Assembly (NCBI GenBank): GCA_039931675.1
Contig: JBDTRM010000169.1
Coordinates: 11,324-75,323 of the forward strand
Direction: 5' to 3'
Length of the DNA: 64,000 bases
Source: JAEUTH01 sp039931675
GTDB lineage: Bacteria; Bacteroidota; Bacteroidia; AKYH767-A; OLB10
Each line of letters starts with the position of its first letter. The stretch's first letter is position 1. Below are positions 25,780 to 36,471 of this stretch, piece by piece. The translations under genes and the position numbers were made by a program. Under the pieces are notes generated by a model. It saw only the letters and a list, made by a program, of their open reading frames with translations. It searched no databases and was not told the origin of the DNA.

Positions 25780-27498
25780 ATGAAATCATTATTTATTAGT
25801 ATCAGTTGCATAATGATGTTTATCTCCATCGGAGTGATAACAGCAAATGCCCAAAGTGGCTCCTCTCAAAGCAAATTAATTTACAACACCTTCTATCCCT
25901 TAACGGACACTGCAACCGGTAACACGGTAAACCATGAAATTAAGGTGCTCATCAACAACGATGGTTTGTACTATTTTCAGCTAATGGATGTAAATGTTCC
26001 CGATTCGGCAATTAGCACACTTCAGTTGTCGCAAATGAACTACGGTAAAATTAATAACTGGTTGCAGAATAATATTAAACCTGATGACGCCTCCGAAAAA
26101 ACTAAAGTCGCTGATTTAACCGGCTTATTAATAATTAATACAGCAATAAATAAATTGAATATTGATGAAGATAGACCGCTTGCAGGCGAGTTTACTTTTA
26201 AAGATCAGTTAAAAGTAACATTCCGGGATAATGACAAAAAAGAAAGCCCGGTAAAAAAGGACAGTGTAAATAAAGCGCCAGATGCTAAAGATTCCATAAG
26301 CAACAAGCAAACAACAACTGCTCACGACAGCCTGCTTACAGTAGAAGATATTGTTTTCGAATTTGACGAAGGCTTCATAACAACTATTAAGGTTACGGGT
26401 AAATTGCTTGGCGAAGAAATTATGTTTATTAATAAATATCCAATAGGGTTTTCAACAATCAGGGATTATAATAATATGAGCCAAACGGACTTGTTTGCAG
26501 TTCAGGAAGAAGGTATAAAAAGTATTAAATTAGCTGACCTCATAGCACGATATAATCCCGAAATATATCATCAGCAGCGTGAATACAATCCCGGTAATGG
26601 TGTCGTGGCCTGGACAAAAGAAGATGGCAAAAAATTAAAAGTTTACCACGATAAATCCACCGAGCTTTTCAAAGCAAAAGTATTCAGCGATTTTGTAGGT
26701 TTGGATGAGGCTAAACCTAATGGACTGGTGCAAATTGAAGTGTCAAAGAGATTTAATTTATGGACTAAAAGACATGGGGTAGGAAAAGAGGATGGATCAA
26801 ATACAGGTTTCCTGGCATGTATTGAACCCTATGCAGCCATTACTAAAATTGAAGAAAACAATAAGTTCATTCCCCTGCAGGAAAAATATTCCATCCAAAA
26901 CGGGGTGCTGGTGAAAAAATCCTACATCTCCCGGCTCGACTTAATGCAATTTCAGAATTTAAGAACAGGGTTAGATCAAAATATCTTTTTATGGGATATA
27001 CCTACATTAAAATCTACTTTTTTAATAAATTTTGGAATTAATCTTATTCGTACAGGAGTTATTGATAGTGCAAAAATTTTAGACCATAATAATGTTGTCA
27101 ATACAAATGTGGTAGATAAATTCCAGGTTACATCAGTTTCATTTTATCCTGAATTCTGCTGGCAGATATTCACCGATGCACGTATGAGTGCGTTTGCCTC
27201 TTACCGCCTCTCAAAATTATTCATGTACAGCGATAAGGTAATGGCCGTAAGCAATATTAAAAAGTTTGAGCAGGGCGATGAAGAAGAAAAAATTGGATGG
27301 ATAAGCTCGTTTAATTTTACGCTCACCTTTAAGCCCAATGCAATGACAACAGAAAAGCAAGGCACCAAAACAAATAATCCCGATAAAAACGAACTGTTTT
27401 TCAGGTTCGGTTATAACCAGATGAATAGCGAAATAAAACGAAACTACTTCCAGGCGCAGGTAGGTTATTCATTCTTCATTTTTAAGAAAAACAACTGA
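25780..27498 (+). CDS. Exported protein with barrel-like C-terminus
   Basis: A 572-residue protein with a signal peptide ending ITANAQ. The N-terminal part is beta-rich, with a short Lys/Asp-rich linker near residues 150-185 (KKESPVKKDSVNKAPDAKDS). From about residue 310 the sequence alternates as in outer-membrane strands (GLVQIEVSKRFNLW, SFNFTLTFKPNAM), and the last residues (NYFQAQVGYSFFIFKKNN) resemble a closing barrel strand. It is not recognised as a known family. It is co-oriented 12 nt after the lipoprotein gene and ends in a strong terminator. Confidence 0.65.
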   Translation: MKSLFISISCIMMFISIGVITANAQSGSSQSKLIYNTFYPLTDTATGNTVNHEIKVLINNDGLYYFQLMDVNVPDSAISTLQLSQMNYGKINNWLQNNIKPDDASEKTKVADLTGLLIINTAINKLNIDEDRPLAGEFTFKDQLKVTFRDNDKKESPVKKDSVNKAPDAKDSISNKQTTTAHDSLLTVEDIVFEFDEGFITTIKVTGKLLGEEIMFINKYPIGFSTIRDYNNMSQTDLFAVQEEGIKSIKLADLIARYNPEIYHQQREYNPGNGVVAWTKEDGKKLKVYHDKSTELFKAKVFSDFVGLDEAKPNGLVQIEVSKRFNLWTKRHGVGKEDGSNTGFLACIEPYAAITKIEENNKFIPLQEKYSIQNGVLVKKSYISRLDLMQFQNLRTGLDQNIFLWDIPTLKSTFLINFGINLIRTGVIDSAKILDHNNVVNTNVVDKFQVTSVSFYPEFCWQIFTDARMSAFASYRLSKLFMYSDKVMAVSNIKKFEQGDEEEKIGWISSFNFTLTFKPNAMTTEKQGTKTNNPDKNELFFRFGYNQMNSEIKRNYFQAQVGYSFFIFKKNN

Positions 27499-27528
27499 TA
27501 CAGTTTACATCAAAAATTCACTCTATTG

Positions 27529-27560
27529 CCCCGGTTCCTAAATTTAGGATCCGGGGTTTT
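27529..27560 (+). terminator. Intrinsic terminator
   Basis: CCCCGG (27529-27534) and TCCTAAA (27536-27542) pair with TTTAGGA (27543-27549) and CCGGGG (27551-27556), with one internal mismatch and then TTTT. It closes the lipoprotein/exported-protein unit 30 nt after its stop. The remaining 250 nt before the next gene are AT-rich and contain no clear feature. Confidence 0.88.
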
Positions 27561-27808
27561 AAATTTTATACTCAATCCAACTAAAAAACTCAATTGATGT
27601 TCATTTTGTTTTTTTCAGATTTAAAAACTAGGTATTAGTACTGTTTACTTTAAATATCATTTCAAATTCCTTACTTGCATTTTCTTAAATACAAAATGAG
27701 TTCATTGTATTTTCTTAAAGAGATAAGTTCTCAATGAATCTTTTGTAACATTAAAAATTCTCGAATCAAAATGAAAAAGGAAACTAATTTTAAATTTCTT
27801 TGCATTAT

Positions 27809-28186
27809 ATGTTCCAAAGCAACCTCCCTTTAAATTGTCCACCAACGGATGCTCATGAAGATGAAAAATGGCTTTATCGTATTTTGAAATCCACCTCTGT
27901 TTGTGAGGAAGAATTTGAAAATTATGTAACCATATATTCACATAAAGTTGAGTATAAAAAAATGTGCGGTGCCTACGCCATTTCACTTTATGAATTGAAA
28001 GAAAAGGCAATTGAAAATGCAAAAAAGAATCCTGTCATAGGTACGTATATCACAAAGATTTTAATAAAGCCTCAATACGGAAAACTTCACTGTGGCAATA
28101 CTAAAACGGGTCATTATAACCTTTGGCTTTACACTACCTTTGACGCTTCTAAAGTTGAACACGAATTAATTGAACCAATAGTATGA
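27809..28186 (+). CDS. Small protein leading the restriction-modification operon
   Basis: A 125-residue protein from the ATG at 27809 (a TTG nine bases earlier is also in frame). It is rich in Cys, Tyr and Lys with conserved-looking blocks such as NCPPTDAHEDEKWLYRILK and NTKTGHYNLWLY. No family is recognised. Its stop overlaps the helicase start by four bases (ATGA), which argues that it is translated with, and works with, the helicase and the type III restriction genes. Possible roles are a regulator, a structural subunit or a target adaptor; nothing in the sequence decides. Confidence 0.65.
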   Translation: MFQSNLPLNCPPTDAHEDEKWLYRILKSTSVCEEEFENYVTIYSHKVEYKKMCGAYAISLYELKEKAIENAKKNPVIGTYITKILIKPQYGKLHCGNTKTGHYNLWLYTTFDASKVEHELIEPIV

Positions 28187-31100
28187 ATTTACTTGACGAT
28201 AAATATGCAACATCTTCGCATCATCTCGATTTATTGAGATTGTATGACCTGCTGGATTTTGCAGATTTTCCTTTCTTGAAAGTAGATTTTGCCTCGAATG
28301 GAAAAAAGTTCTTGAATTATTTTGTGGCCCAGTTGGATTCTTATGAGCATCGTTTATTATCGGAGATACACCCTGCCAACCTTTTTCTTGTTGAAGCGGG
28401 AATTTTATCTGTGAGAGAAGCATTTAATAAAACAGAAAGTAGTATAGTTTATTCGTGCCTATACGATAACGCAGAAAAAATTATAAAGTGTTTTGCTATT
28501 CCCATAAATGAATTCATTGCAGCAAATCCAATACCTGATGATTATATTGTTGAACTACCGAAGGAAAATAACCATACACACCTTACTCCATATCATGCAA
28601 AGTATTATTCGTATGAGTTAACTAAACAAAGTTCTTCTGACAGTGTGGACAAACTTGCATCAGCAATTGTTGATGCACAGGTTCAATTAAATCCTCACCA
28701 GGTTGATGCTGCACTCTTTGCTTTTCAATCACCATTAAGCAAAGGTGTACTCTTAGCCGATGAGGTGGGTTTAGGTAAAACCATTGAAGCGGGATTGGTT
28801 ATTTTGCAAAAATGGGCTGAGAGAAAGAGAAAAATATTAATCATTGTTCCTTCTAATTTAAGAAAGCAATGGTACCAGGAATTACAGGAAAAATTTTTCC
28901 TTGAATCTGTAATTCTTGAAACAAAATCATTCAATTACCAGATTAAAAAACTATCGAACCTTAATCCATTTGAACAAAAAGATAAAATAATTATTTGCTC
29001 GTATCATTTTGCCAAGTCAAGGGACACTTACATTAAATTAGTTAATTGGGATTTAGTTGTAATGGATGAAGCGCACCGCTTACGCAACGTATATCGTCCT
29101 GATAATAAAATTGGCAATGCAATTAAAAATGCGTTAAGTCATGTGGACAAGAAACTATTGCTTACTGCTACTCCGTTGCAAAACACCCTCCTTGAATTAT
29201 TTGGTTTAGTGAGCTTGATTGATGAAAATATTTTCGGGGATTTGAATAGCTTTAAGAACCAGTATAGCCATGTTGTTGAGGGGGAGGAGAATTTTGATGA
29301 TTTAAAAAACCGCTTATCTACAATCTCCAAGCGAACATTGCGTAGAGATGTACTCCAGTATATACCTTATACCGAAAGGCACTCCATAACTGAAGACTTT
29401 TATCCTACTGAGCCAGAAGCAGATTTGTATGAAATGGTGAGCGACTATCTAAGTTCTCCTAAATTATATGCGCTTCCTGCAAGCCAGCGTCAATTGATGA
29501 CTTTGATTTTACGCAAACTTCTTGCCTCATCTACTTTTGCTATTTCAGGCACATTAAAAGCATTTGCCGATAGGTTAGATGGATTAATCAGCCTGAATGC
29601 AAAGGCTAATGAAAATTTAGAAAAGGAAATTATAGAGAATTACGAAGGTTATGATGAAGCAAAAGAAGAGTGGGAAGAAGAGGAAGAAGAATCTAATGAA
29701 ATAACAAATATAAAACCCAAACCCAAAAACAGTTTCACTCCTGAAGAATTAATTGACGTAAAAAAAGAACTTGCTGATTTAAGAAAATTTCAGGCATTGG
29801 CTGAAGAGATACGTGAAAATTCAAAAGGCAATAAATTAATGATTGCTCTCAAAAAAGGATTTGAAAAATTACAGGAAAAAGCAAATAAAAAAGCTATCAT
29901 TTTTACAGAGTCAACCCGCACCCAACAATATCTTTTTGAAATTTTAAGCCAAACAGAATATGCGGGTAAAATTGTTTTATTTAACGGAACAAATAATGAT
30001 GAGCAATCAAAAAAAATCTATCGGGACTGGTTGGATAAAAATAAAGGAACTGATAAAGTTACAGGAAGCGCAACGGCAGATAAGCGTTCTGCATTGGTAG
30101 AATACTTTAGGGATGAAGCAGAATTAATGATTGCTACCGAAGCTGCTGCCGAAGGTATCAACTTACAGTTTTGTTCTTTAGTAGTTAATTATGATTTACC
30201 TTGGAACCCGCAACGCATTGAACAACGGATAGGGCGATGTCATCGTTATGGTCAAAAATATGATGTAGTGGTGGTGAACTTTTTAAACAAAGGTAATGAA
30301 GCCGACCAGCGGGTATATGACATTTTAAAATTCAAGTTTCAATTATTTGATGGTGTTTTCGGAGCAAGCGATGAAGTGCTCGGAGCCATTGGTTCAGGGG
30401 TTGATTTTGAAAAGCGTATTGCAGAAATTTATAAGAACTACCGAAGCCCCGAAACCATTCAATTAGAATTTGATTTTCTACAGGAACAGTACAAAACAGA
30501 AATTGATACAGAGGTTGGCAGAGCACGACAGAGCCTGTTGGAAAATTTTGATGCGGAAGTAAACGAAAAACTAAAAATTCAAAGTGAGAACACGTTGAAT
30601 AAATACGAAGAATGGTTGTGGTCGTTGAGCGCTTTCTTTTTAAAACCTTATGCTGAAATTGATAATGCCAATAAATGGTTCCTGTTAAAAGAAAATCCGT
30701 TTAAAGATTTAGACATTAATGAAGGACCTTATCGCCTTGCGAAAAATGTAGAGGATGCAAACACGTATCGCTTACAGCATCCGTTAGCGGAAAACATTAT
30801 TGCAGTTTGCAAGCAAATGGAAATGGAAGAAAAAGAATTAACTTTCCATTACCAGGGCATTCCGAAAATGACAGTGATTGAAAATCTTCGCGGACAAACA
30901 GGTTGGCTTACGGGCATCAATTACAATATAAAAACAGCCGAAGAGCAGGATTATGTTTTGCTTACTGCCCAGTGTGATGATGGCACTTTGTTAGACATTG
31001 ACATTTGCCGTAAACTTTTTACACTTCCCGCTACGGAGAGTGCCGTTAACTATCCTTTTGAAGAATCTAAAAAAGAAACACTTTCGAAATTGAAAATGCA

Positions 31101-31479
31101 GTTAGATAGCTTGAAGGCTGAAATTACAAGTGAGATTGAATTGAAAAACGTTGGCTTCTATAAAATTGAATTGGATAAATTAGAAAGATGGAGTGCAGAT
31201 AAAAGGATTTCTGCCAAGCGAAACATTAAAGAAAAAGAACAGGAAAAAAAATTAGCAAAACGGGCATCGCGTGAAGCCGGAACAATGCAGGAGATTTTGA
31301 ATTATGAAACAAGACTTAAGCAACTTCAAAAAGATTTGGATAAGGCAGAGGAAGAGTATAAAAGAGAGTCAGAAGAAATAGAAAATCAGTATGACGAATT
31401 ATTAAAGGATATACGCAGGAAAATAGGTAAAGAATTTAAAGAAGAACAGTTATTCACCATTCGTTTCAGAATACAATAA
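28183..31479 (+). CDS. SNF2-family (RapA/HepA-like) DEAH-box helicase
   Basis: A 1098-residue superfamily 2 ATPase of the SNF2 group. Walker A is LADEVGLGKT (residues 191-200), Walker B is the VVMDEAHRLRN box (~290), motif III is LLLTATPLQN, and motif VI is QRIEQRIGRCHRYGQ. The first ~150 residues are a separate small domain and the last ~200 form a long coiled-coil region rich in Lys/Glu. SNF2 proteins move along duplex DNA or remodel nucleoprotein complexes; in defence loci (for example DrmD of DISARM) they accompany methylases. Here it lies between a small unknown gene and mod, overlapping both, so it is a built-in part of the operon rather than a chance neighbour. Confidence 0.9.
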   Translation: MNLLDDKYATSSHHLDLLRLYDLLDFADFPFLKVDFASNGKKFLNYFVAQLDSYEHRLLSEIHPANLFLVEAGILSVREAFNKTESSIVYSCLYDNAEKIIKCFAIPINEFIAANPIPDDYIVELPKENNHTHLTPYHAKYYSYELTKQSSSDSVDKLASAIVDAQVQLNPHQVDAALFAFQSPLSKGVLLADEVGLGKTIEAGLVILQKWAERKRKILIIVPSNLRKQWYQELQEKFFLESVILETKSFNYQIKKLSNLNPFEQKDKIIICSYHFAKSRDTYIKLVNWDLVVMDEAHRLRNVYRPDNKIGNAIKNALSHVDKKLLLTATPLQNTLLELFGLVSLIDENIFGDLNSFKNQYSHVVEGEENFDDLKNRLSTISKRTLRRDVLQYIPYTERHSITEDFYPTEPEADLYEMVSDYLSSPKLYALPASQRQLMTLILRKLLASSTFAISGTLKAFADRLDGLISLNAKANENLEKEIIENYEGYDEAKEEWEEEEEESNEITNIKPKPKNSFTPEELIDVKKELADLRKFQALAEEIRENSKGNKLMIALKKGFEKLQEKANKKAIIFTESTRTQQYLFEILSQTEYAGKIVLFNGTNNDEQSKKIYRDWLDKNKGTDKVTGSATADKRSALVEYFRDEAELMIATEAAAEGINLQFCSLVVNYDLPWNPQRIEQRIGRCHRYGQKYDVVVVNFLNKGNEADQRVYDILKFKFQLFDGVFGASDEVLGAIGSGVDFEKRIAEIYKNYRSPETIQLEFDFLQEQYKTEIDTEVGRARQSLLENFDAEVNEKLKIQSENTLNKYEEWLWSLSAFFLKPYAEIDNANKWFLLKENPFKDLDINEGPYRLAKNVEDANTYRLQHPLAENIIAVCKQMEMEEKELTFHYQGIPKMTVIENLRGQTGWLTGINYNIKTAEEQDYVLLTAQCDDGTLLDIDICRKLFTLPATESAVNYPFEESKKETLSKLKMQLDSLKAEITSEIELKNVGFYKIELDKLERWSADKRISAKRNIKEKEQEKKLAKRASREAGTMQEILNYETRLKQLQKDLDKAEEEYKRESEEIENQYDELLKDIRRKIGKEFKEEQLFTIRFRIQ

Positions 31480-33542
31480 TGGAAATAGGAAAAGTAGATT
31501 TAAAGAGTTTGGATTTGAAGCAGCACCAATTGGAAAAGCTGAAAGAAATTTTTCCTGAAGCCTTTATAGAAGGTAATAAGGTAGATTGGGATAAGTTGCG
31601 TCTTACTTTAGGAGAAAACATTGATACAGGTAAAGAACGTTTTGGAATGAACTGGCCCGGCAAAGCAGATTGTTTCAAAACTATACAGCAGCCAAGTATA
31701 GGCACGCTGATACCCGACCGCGATGAAAGCATAAACTTTGATACCACGCAAAATACTTTTATTGAAGGCGACAACCTTGAAGCGCTAAAGCTTTTGCAAA
31801 AAGCTTATCTCGGAAAAATAAAAATGATTTATATAGACCCTCCGTATAATACAGGGGAAGACTTTATTTATCCTGATAATTATAATGAGACCCTCGATAC
31901 CTATTTAAAATATACAGGACAGATTGATAATGAAGGTAGAAAATATGCTACTAATCCTGAAACAGACGGACGCTTTCATAGTAAATGGATGAATATGATA
32001 TATTCACGATTATACATTGCAAAAAATTTATTGAAGGATGAAGGGGTTGTAGTAATACACATGGATGAACATGAAATAGTCAATTTGACTATTATATTAA
32101 ACGAACTTTTTGGTCCAGAAAATAATTTAGGTACTATCATTTGGGATAAAGGAAATCCAAAGGGTGATGCAAAAGGAGTTGCTATACAACATGAATATTT
32201 AACTGTATTTGCGAAAAACAAAGAGGCATTTGTAAAAGATAATTCATTAGAAAAAGAAAAAGAAAATGCTGACAGAATTTTAAGGAAAGCGAAGAAAATA
32301 TTTTCAAGATTAGGGAAGGATGATTATCCTGATGCTATAAACGAAATTATTGAAGAGTTTGATATCAAGGAAGAAATATTTAGTGTTCACAAAAGAAAGA
32401 TTGTTCTTGAAGACATTAATTCAGAGTTTAATGCCTGGATGAAAAAACAAGGAAATCTTTCAGGGGGAGAAAAAGCTTACATATTAATAGATAAGAACGG
32501 AGACGTATTTCAATCTGTTTCGATGGCTTGGCCCAACAAAAAGGAAGCTCCAGAAGATTATTTTACTCCTTTGATTCATCCTTTGACTAAAAAAGAATGC
32601 CCAGTTCCAGAGAGAGGTTGGCGTTATCCATCAGAGTCAATGAAAAAATACCTTGAAAAAAATGAAATTATTTTTGGGCAAGACGAATCAACACAACCAA
32701 GAAGAAAATACCTTCTCAAGGATAATAAGTTTGAAAACCTTCCTTCAATCATTTTCTATGGAGGAAGTGATGATAAGCTTTTTAAAGAATTGAAATTATC
32801 ATTTGACAATCCAAAACCTTTAGAATTTGCTAAACTCTTATTGAAGATTTTTTTGAATAAAAAGGATGATATCGTTATAGATTTTTTCGCTGGTTCAGGA
32901 ACAACAGCCCATGCAGTATTAGAACTAAATTCAACTAATAATTTAAGCAGAAAATTTATTTGCGCACAACTTCCTCAACCTACTGAAAAAAAATCTGCTG
33001 CAAGAAAACAAGGTTTTGAAACAATCTCACAACTTTGTGTCGAGCGAATAAAAAGGTCCATTTTAAGAACAAAATTGAAATTTGCCGATAAGAATAACTT
33101 GTTTACTCCTGTTCAAGCAGAAGCTGATTTAGGTTTCAAAGTTTTCAAATTATCGCCCTCCAATTTTAATGTATGGGATACCAATGTTAAACACGAGGAT
33201 GAGGAGATAACGAAGCAATTGCAGTTGAATATACATAATCTTTCAGAACAAGCACTGGAAGAAGCTATTCTATTTGAACTACTTTTAAAATCAGGTTTTG
33301 AGTTAACTATACCTGTTCAGCAACTTGTGCTTGCCGATAAAAAGGTGTACAGCATAGCTAATGATGCAATGCTTATTTGCCTTGATAAAAAATTAAATAA
33401 GGAAGTTTTAAAAGCCATTGCTGATAGACAACCCAGCCGCGTTATTTGTCTTGATGCAGGCTTTAATGGCAGCGATGAATTAAAAACAAATGCCGTGAAG
33501 CAGATGGAAAGCAAGGGAGTTGTAAAATTTATGACGGTATAA
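31479..33542 (+). CDS. mod: Type III restriction-modification DNA methyltransferase (Mod)
   Basis: A 687-residue N6-adenine methyltransferase of the beta class. The catalytic motif DPPYNTGEDF is at residues 120-129 and the SAM-binding motif FFAGSGTTAHAV lies near the C-terminal third, in the DPPY-before-FxGxG order of Mod proteins. The N-terminal segment resembles the Mod dimer region (NIDTGKERFGMNWPGKADC). The middle is the expected target-recognition region. Mod sets the recognition sequence and protects host DNA; with Res it forms the cutting complex. The start codon overlaps the helicase stop by one base (TAATG) and res follows one base after its own stop. Confidence 0.93.
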   Translation: MEIGKVDLKSLDLKQHQLEKLKEIFPEAFIEGNKVDWDKLRLTLGENIDTGKERFGMNWPGKADCFKTIQQPSIGTLIPDRDESINFDTTQNTFIEGDNLEALKLLQKAYLGKIKMIYIDPPYNTGEDFIYPDNYNETLDTYLKYTGQIDNEGRKYATNPETDGRFHSKWMNMIYSRLYIAKNLLKDEGVVVIHMDEHEIVNLTIILNELFGPENNLGTIIWDKGNPKGDAKGVAIQHEYLTVFAKNKEAFVKDNSLEKEKENADRILRKAKKIFSRLGKDDYPDAINEIIEEFDIKEEIFSVHKRKIVLEDINSEFNAWMKKQGNLSGGEKAYILIDKNGDVFQSVSMAWPNKKEAPEDYFTPLIHPLTKKECPVPERGWRYPSESMKKYLEKNEIIFGQDESTQPRRKYLLKDNKFENLPSIIFYGGSDDKLFKELKLSFDNPKPLEFAKLLLKIFLNKKDDIVIDFFAGSGTTAHAVLELNSTNNLSRKFICAQLPQPTEKKSAARKQGFETISQLCVERIKRSILRTKLKFADKNNLFTPVQAEADLGFKVFKLSPSNFNVWDTNVKHEDEEITKQLQLNIHNLSEQALEEAILFELLLKSGFELTIPVQQLVLADKKVYSIANDAMLICLDKKLNKEVLKAIADRQPSRVICLDAGFNGSDELKTNAVKQMESKGVVKFMTV

Positions 33543-33543
33543 T

Positions 33544-36465
33544 ATGAAGCTTAAATTCGAGAGCAACCAAACTTTTCAGCGTGAAGCTATTGATGCAATC
33601 ACTGATTTATTTGAAGGGCAACCTTTGCAAAAGGGAGACTTTTCAGTAAGCATTGAAGCAGCAGGTTCAGGGATTTTCAGTGGCCAGGTGCAAACAGAAT
33701 TTGGTATTGGCAACAACATTTTATTAAACGAAGAAGCCCTGTTTAAAAACCTGCACATTGTACAGGATAAAAATGATTTAGACCGCACATCAGCAGGTGA
33801 ATTTAACAGCAACGGTTTAAACTTTTCAGTTGAAATGGAAACAGGTACAGGTAAAACTTACGTTTACCTGCGCACCATTTTTGAACTAAGCCGCAAATAC
33901 GGATTTAAAAAATATATCATTGTTGTACCCGGTGTTGCAATAAGAGAAGGCACATTAAAAACAATTGAAATCACGAAAGAGCATTTTCGCTCGCTCTATA
34001 ATAATATCGAATTAGAATCATTCGTGTATGATTCTAAAAAGCCTGTCCGCCTCAAGCAGTTTGCAACAAGCAACCATGTGCAGATTATGGTTATCAATAT
34101 TGATGCATTCAATAAAGAAACCAATGTGTTCAACCAAGAGCGTAACCAGATGAATGGTTACAGCCCTAAAGATTTTATAAATTCAGTAAATCCCATTGTA
34201 ATTATTGATGAGCCGCAAAGTGTTGATAAAACCGAAAAGGCAAAAGAAGCCATCAAGTCACTAAACCCGCTTTGCATTTTCCGCTATTCTGCAACTCATG
34301 CCAATCCTTATAACCTTGTTTACCGTTTAGACCCTGTGCGAGCTTATCAGATGCGATTGGTAAAACAAATTGTAGTTGCCGAAGCAAAAGGCAGCGAGGC
34401 AGCCAATGATGCGTATATAAAACTTTTGAAAACCGATAATAAAAAAGGAATTGTTGCCGAATTACTGATTCATAAAAATACCAATGATGGACCAAAAGAG
34501 AAAAAGGTTAAAGTTAAGCAGGGCGACAGCCTGTTCAGAAAAAGTGATGAAAGACATTTATATAAAGACGGGTATGAAGTAGTTGACATTAACAGTGAGC
34601 CAGGAAATGAATTTATAGACTTCAGCAACGGAAAGCGATTGATGCTTGGGCAGGAATCAGGTGGTATAGGTGAAGAGTTAATCGAATTGCAAATAAGGCA
34701 AACTATTCAAAGACATCTCGACAAGGAACTTTTAATGAAAGATAAAGGCATTAAAGTGCTTTCTTTATTTTTTATTGATACAGTTCCCAACTATCGTATA
34801 TATGGAAGTGATGGAGTAGTTGAAAAAGGAAAATATGCAATTTGGTTTGAGAAACACTACAATGAATTAATTGTATTAGAAAAATATAAACCGTTAAATA
34901 AATTTACGGCAGAGCAAATTCATAACGGTTATTTTTCGCAGGATAAAAGAACTATAACACCTTTTGAAGTTGTAACCAATAAAACAAATACACAAGCAGA
35001 AGATTCAACTTTCAATCTTATTATGCGTGATAAGGAACGTTTGTTGGATATGAATGAGCCATTGCGCTTTATTTTTTCACACTCTGCACTTAAAGAAGGA
35101 TGGGATAATCCGAATGTGTTCCAGATATGTTCGCTCCGCGAAATGGGAAGCAGCCGTGAAAGAAGACAAACTTTGGGAAGGGGTTTAAGATTACCTGTTA
35201 ACCAGGATGGAGACCGGATTTTTGACGAGAATATAAATAAGCTCACCGTAATTTCTTCTGAGGGGTATGCTGATTTTGCCGTGGGTTTGCAAAAAGAATA
35301 TGAAGATGACTGCGGTGTTACGTTTGGCAAGGTAAATAAAAATGCCTTTGCAAAGCTGTCCATGCTTATTGACGATGAAGAAAAACACGTAGGCAGAGAA
35401 ACCTCAGAAAAAATATGGGATGCGTTAAAGCAAAACGGATTTATTGATGATAAAGGAAAAATCACTTCAACTTTTGACCCGAAAAAAGAAGTTTTCACAC
35501 TGAATCTTCCTCCTGAATTCAGCAACATAGAAAATGAAATAATTGAAACGTTAGAAAGCTACCGCTTAGAAAGACATATTAAGCAAGCCGAAGAGCCACG
35601 CAAATTACGTTTGAAAAGTAATAAAGAATTACGTGAGCAGGACTTAGATAAAGAATTTGAAGAATTATGGAACCGCATAAAACATAAAACCACTTACGAG
35701 GTTGTTTATTCAAGCGATGAGCTGATTGCAAATTGCATAAAATCCATTGGCAAAATGGAAAAGATTGAGCCGGTAAGTATAAGTTACCGCGAAGCATTGC
35801 TTGATGTTGAGATGAAAGGTGTAACAGCGCAGGAAACAAGAGCCAACTATTACACCTTAAAATACAAAGGTGCATTGCCTGATATTATTACCTATTTGCA
35901 AAACGAAACTGAATTAACCCGCGCAACCCTTGTTAAAATATTGACTGAAAGTAATAGCATAAATTATTTTCTAATCAATCCTCAACGCTACATGGATGCT
36001 ATCGCAGCAATAATCAGGAAAGAATTATACCGCCTGATGGTTGACGGAATCAAGTATGAAAAAATCGGGGGTGATGAATGGCACATGCGTTTATTTGAAG
36101 ATAAGGAAGTGATGAGTTATTTATCAAACCGCTGCGAAGTAAAAAAGTCGGTGTATGATGCCATTGTTTATGAAAGTGAGATAGAGCGAAGATTTGCCGA
36201 AGACCTTGATAAACGAGACGACATAAAACTATTTGTAAAACTTCCCTCATGGTTTGAGGTGGATACCCCTATTGGCAAATACAATCCAGATTGGGCAATT
36301 GTAAAAGAAAATGATTCTGCCATTTATCTTGTTTGCGAAACAAAGGGAACAAGGGACTTTTTGAAATTAAGGACGAGTGAAGCTGATAAGATAAAATGTG
36401 GGAAGAAGCATTTTGAGATACTCAATACAACCTTTAAAGTAGCTGTTAGTGCAAAAGAAATTTGA
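33544..36465 (+). CDS. res: Type III restriction endonuclease subunit (Res)
   Basis: A 973-residue helicase-nuclease. Walker A is METGTGKTYVYL (residues 98-109), the DEAD-type Walker B is IIDEPQSVDK, the later motif region reads LKEGWDNPNVFQ and SSRERRQTLGRGLRLPV, and a PD-(D/E)xK-like nuclease end carries YNPDWAIVKEND and YLVCETKGT. This is the full order seen in type III Res proteins, which need Mod and two inverted sites and use ATP to slide or translocate before cutting. No frameshift or motif loss is visible, so the system looks intact. The next gene begins 6 nt after its stop. Confidence 0.93.
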   Translation: MKLKFESNQTFQREAIDAITDLFEGQPLQKGDFSVSIEAAGSGIFSGQVQTEFGIGNNILLNEEALFKNLHIVQDKNDLDRTSAGEFNSNGLNFSVEMETGTGKTYVYLRTIFELSRKYGFKKYIIVVPGVAIREGTLKTIEITKEHFRSLYNNIELESFVYDSKKPVRLKQFATSNHVQIMVINIDAFNKETNVFNQERNQMNGYSPKDFINSVNPIVIIDEPQSVDKTEKAKEAIKSLNPLCIFRYSATHANPYNLVYRLDPVRAYQMRLVKQIVVAEAKGSEAANDAYIKLLKTDNKKGIVAELLIHKNTNDGPKEKKVKVKQGDSLFRKSDERHLYKDGYEVVDINSEPGNEFIDFSNGKRLMLGQESGGIGEELIELQIRQTIQRHLDKELLMKDKGIKVLSLFFIDTVPNYRIYGSDGVVEKGKYAIWFEKHYNELIVLEKYKPLNKFTAEQIHNGYFSQDKRTITPFEVVTNKTNTQAEDSTFNLIMRDKERLLDMNEPLRFIFSHSALKEGWDNPNVFQICSLREMGSSRERRQTLGRGLRLPVNQDGDRIFDENINKLTVISSEGYADFAVGLQKEYEDDCGVTFGKVNKNAFAKLSMLIDDEEKHVGRETSEKIWDALKQNGFIDDKGKITSTFDPKKEVFTLNLPPEFSNIENEIIETLESYRLERHIKQAEEPRKLRLKSNKELREQDLDKEFEELWNRIKHKTTYEVVYSSDELIANCIKSIGKMEKIEPVSISYREALLDVEMKGVTAQETRANYYTLKYKGALPDIITYLQNETELTRATLVKILTESNSINYFLINPQRYMDAIAAIIRKELYRLMVDGIKYEKIGGDEWHMRLFEDKEVMSYLSNRCEVKKSVYDAIVYESEIERRFAEDLDKRDDIKLFVKLPSWFEVDTPIGKYNPDWAIVKENDSAIYLVCETKGTRDFLKLRTSEADKIKCGKKHFEILNTTFKVAVSAKEI

Positions 36466-36471
36466 TAGCAA

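Noticed and set aside
34929..35528. Minus-strand ORF of 199 codons inside res
   Set aside because: It is antisense to the well-supported Res helicase motifs and has low-complexity Ser/Phe composition.
28183..36465. DISARM or BREX defence locus
   Set aside because: The SNF2 helicase and methylase fit in part, but DUF1998, PLD, PglZ and BrxL genes are missing; complete type III Mod and Res explain the locus better.
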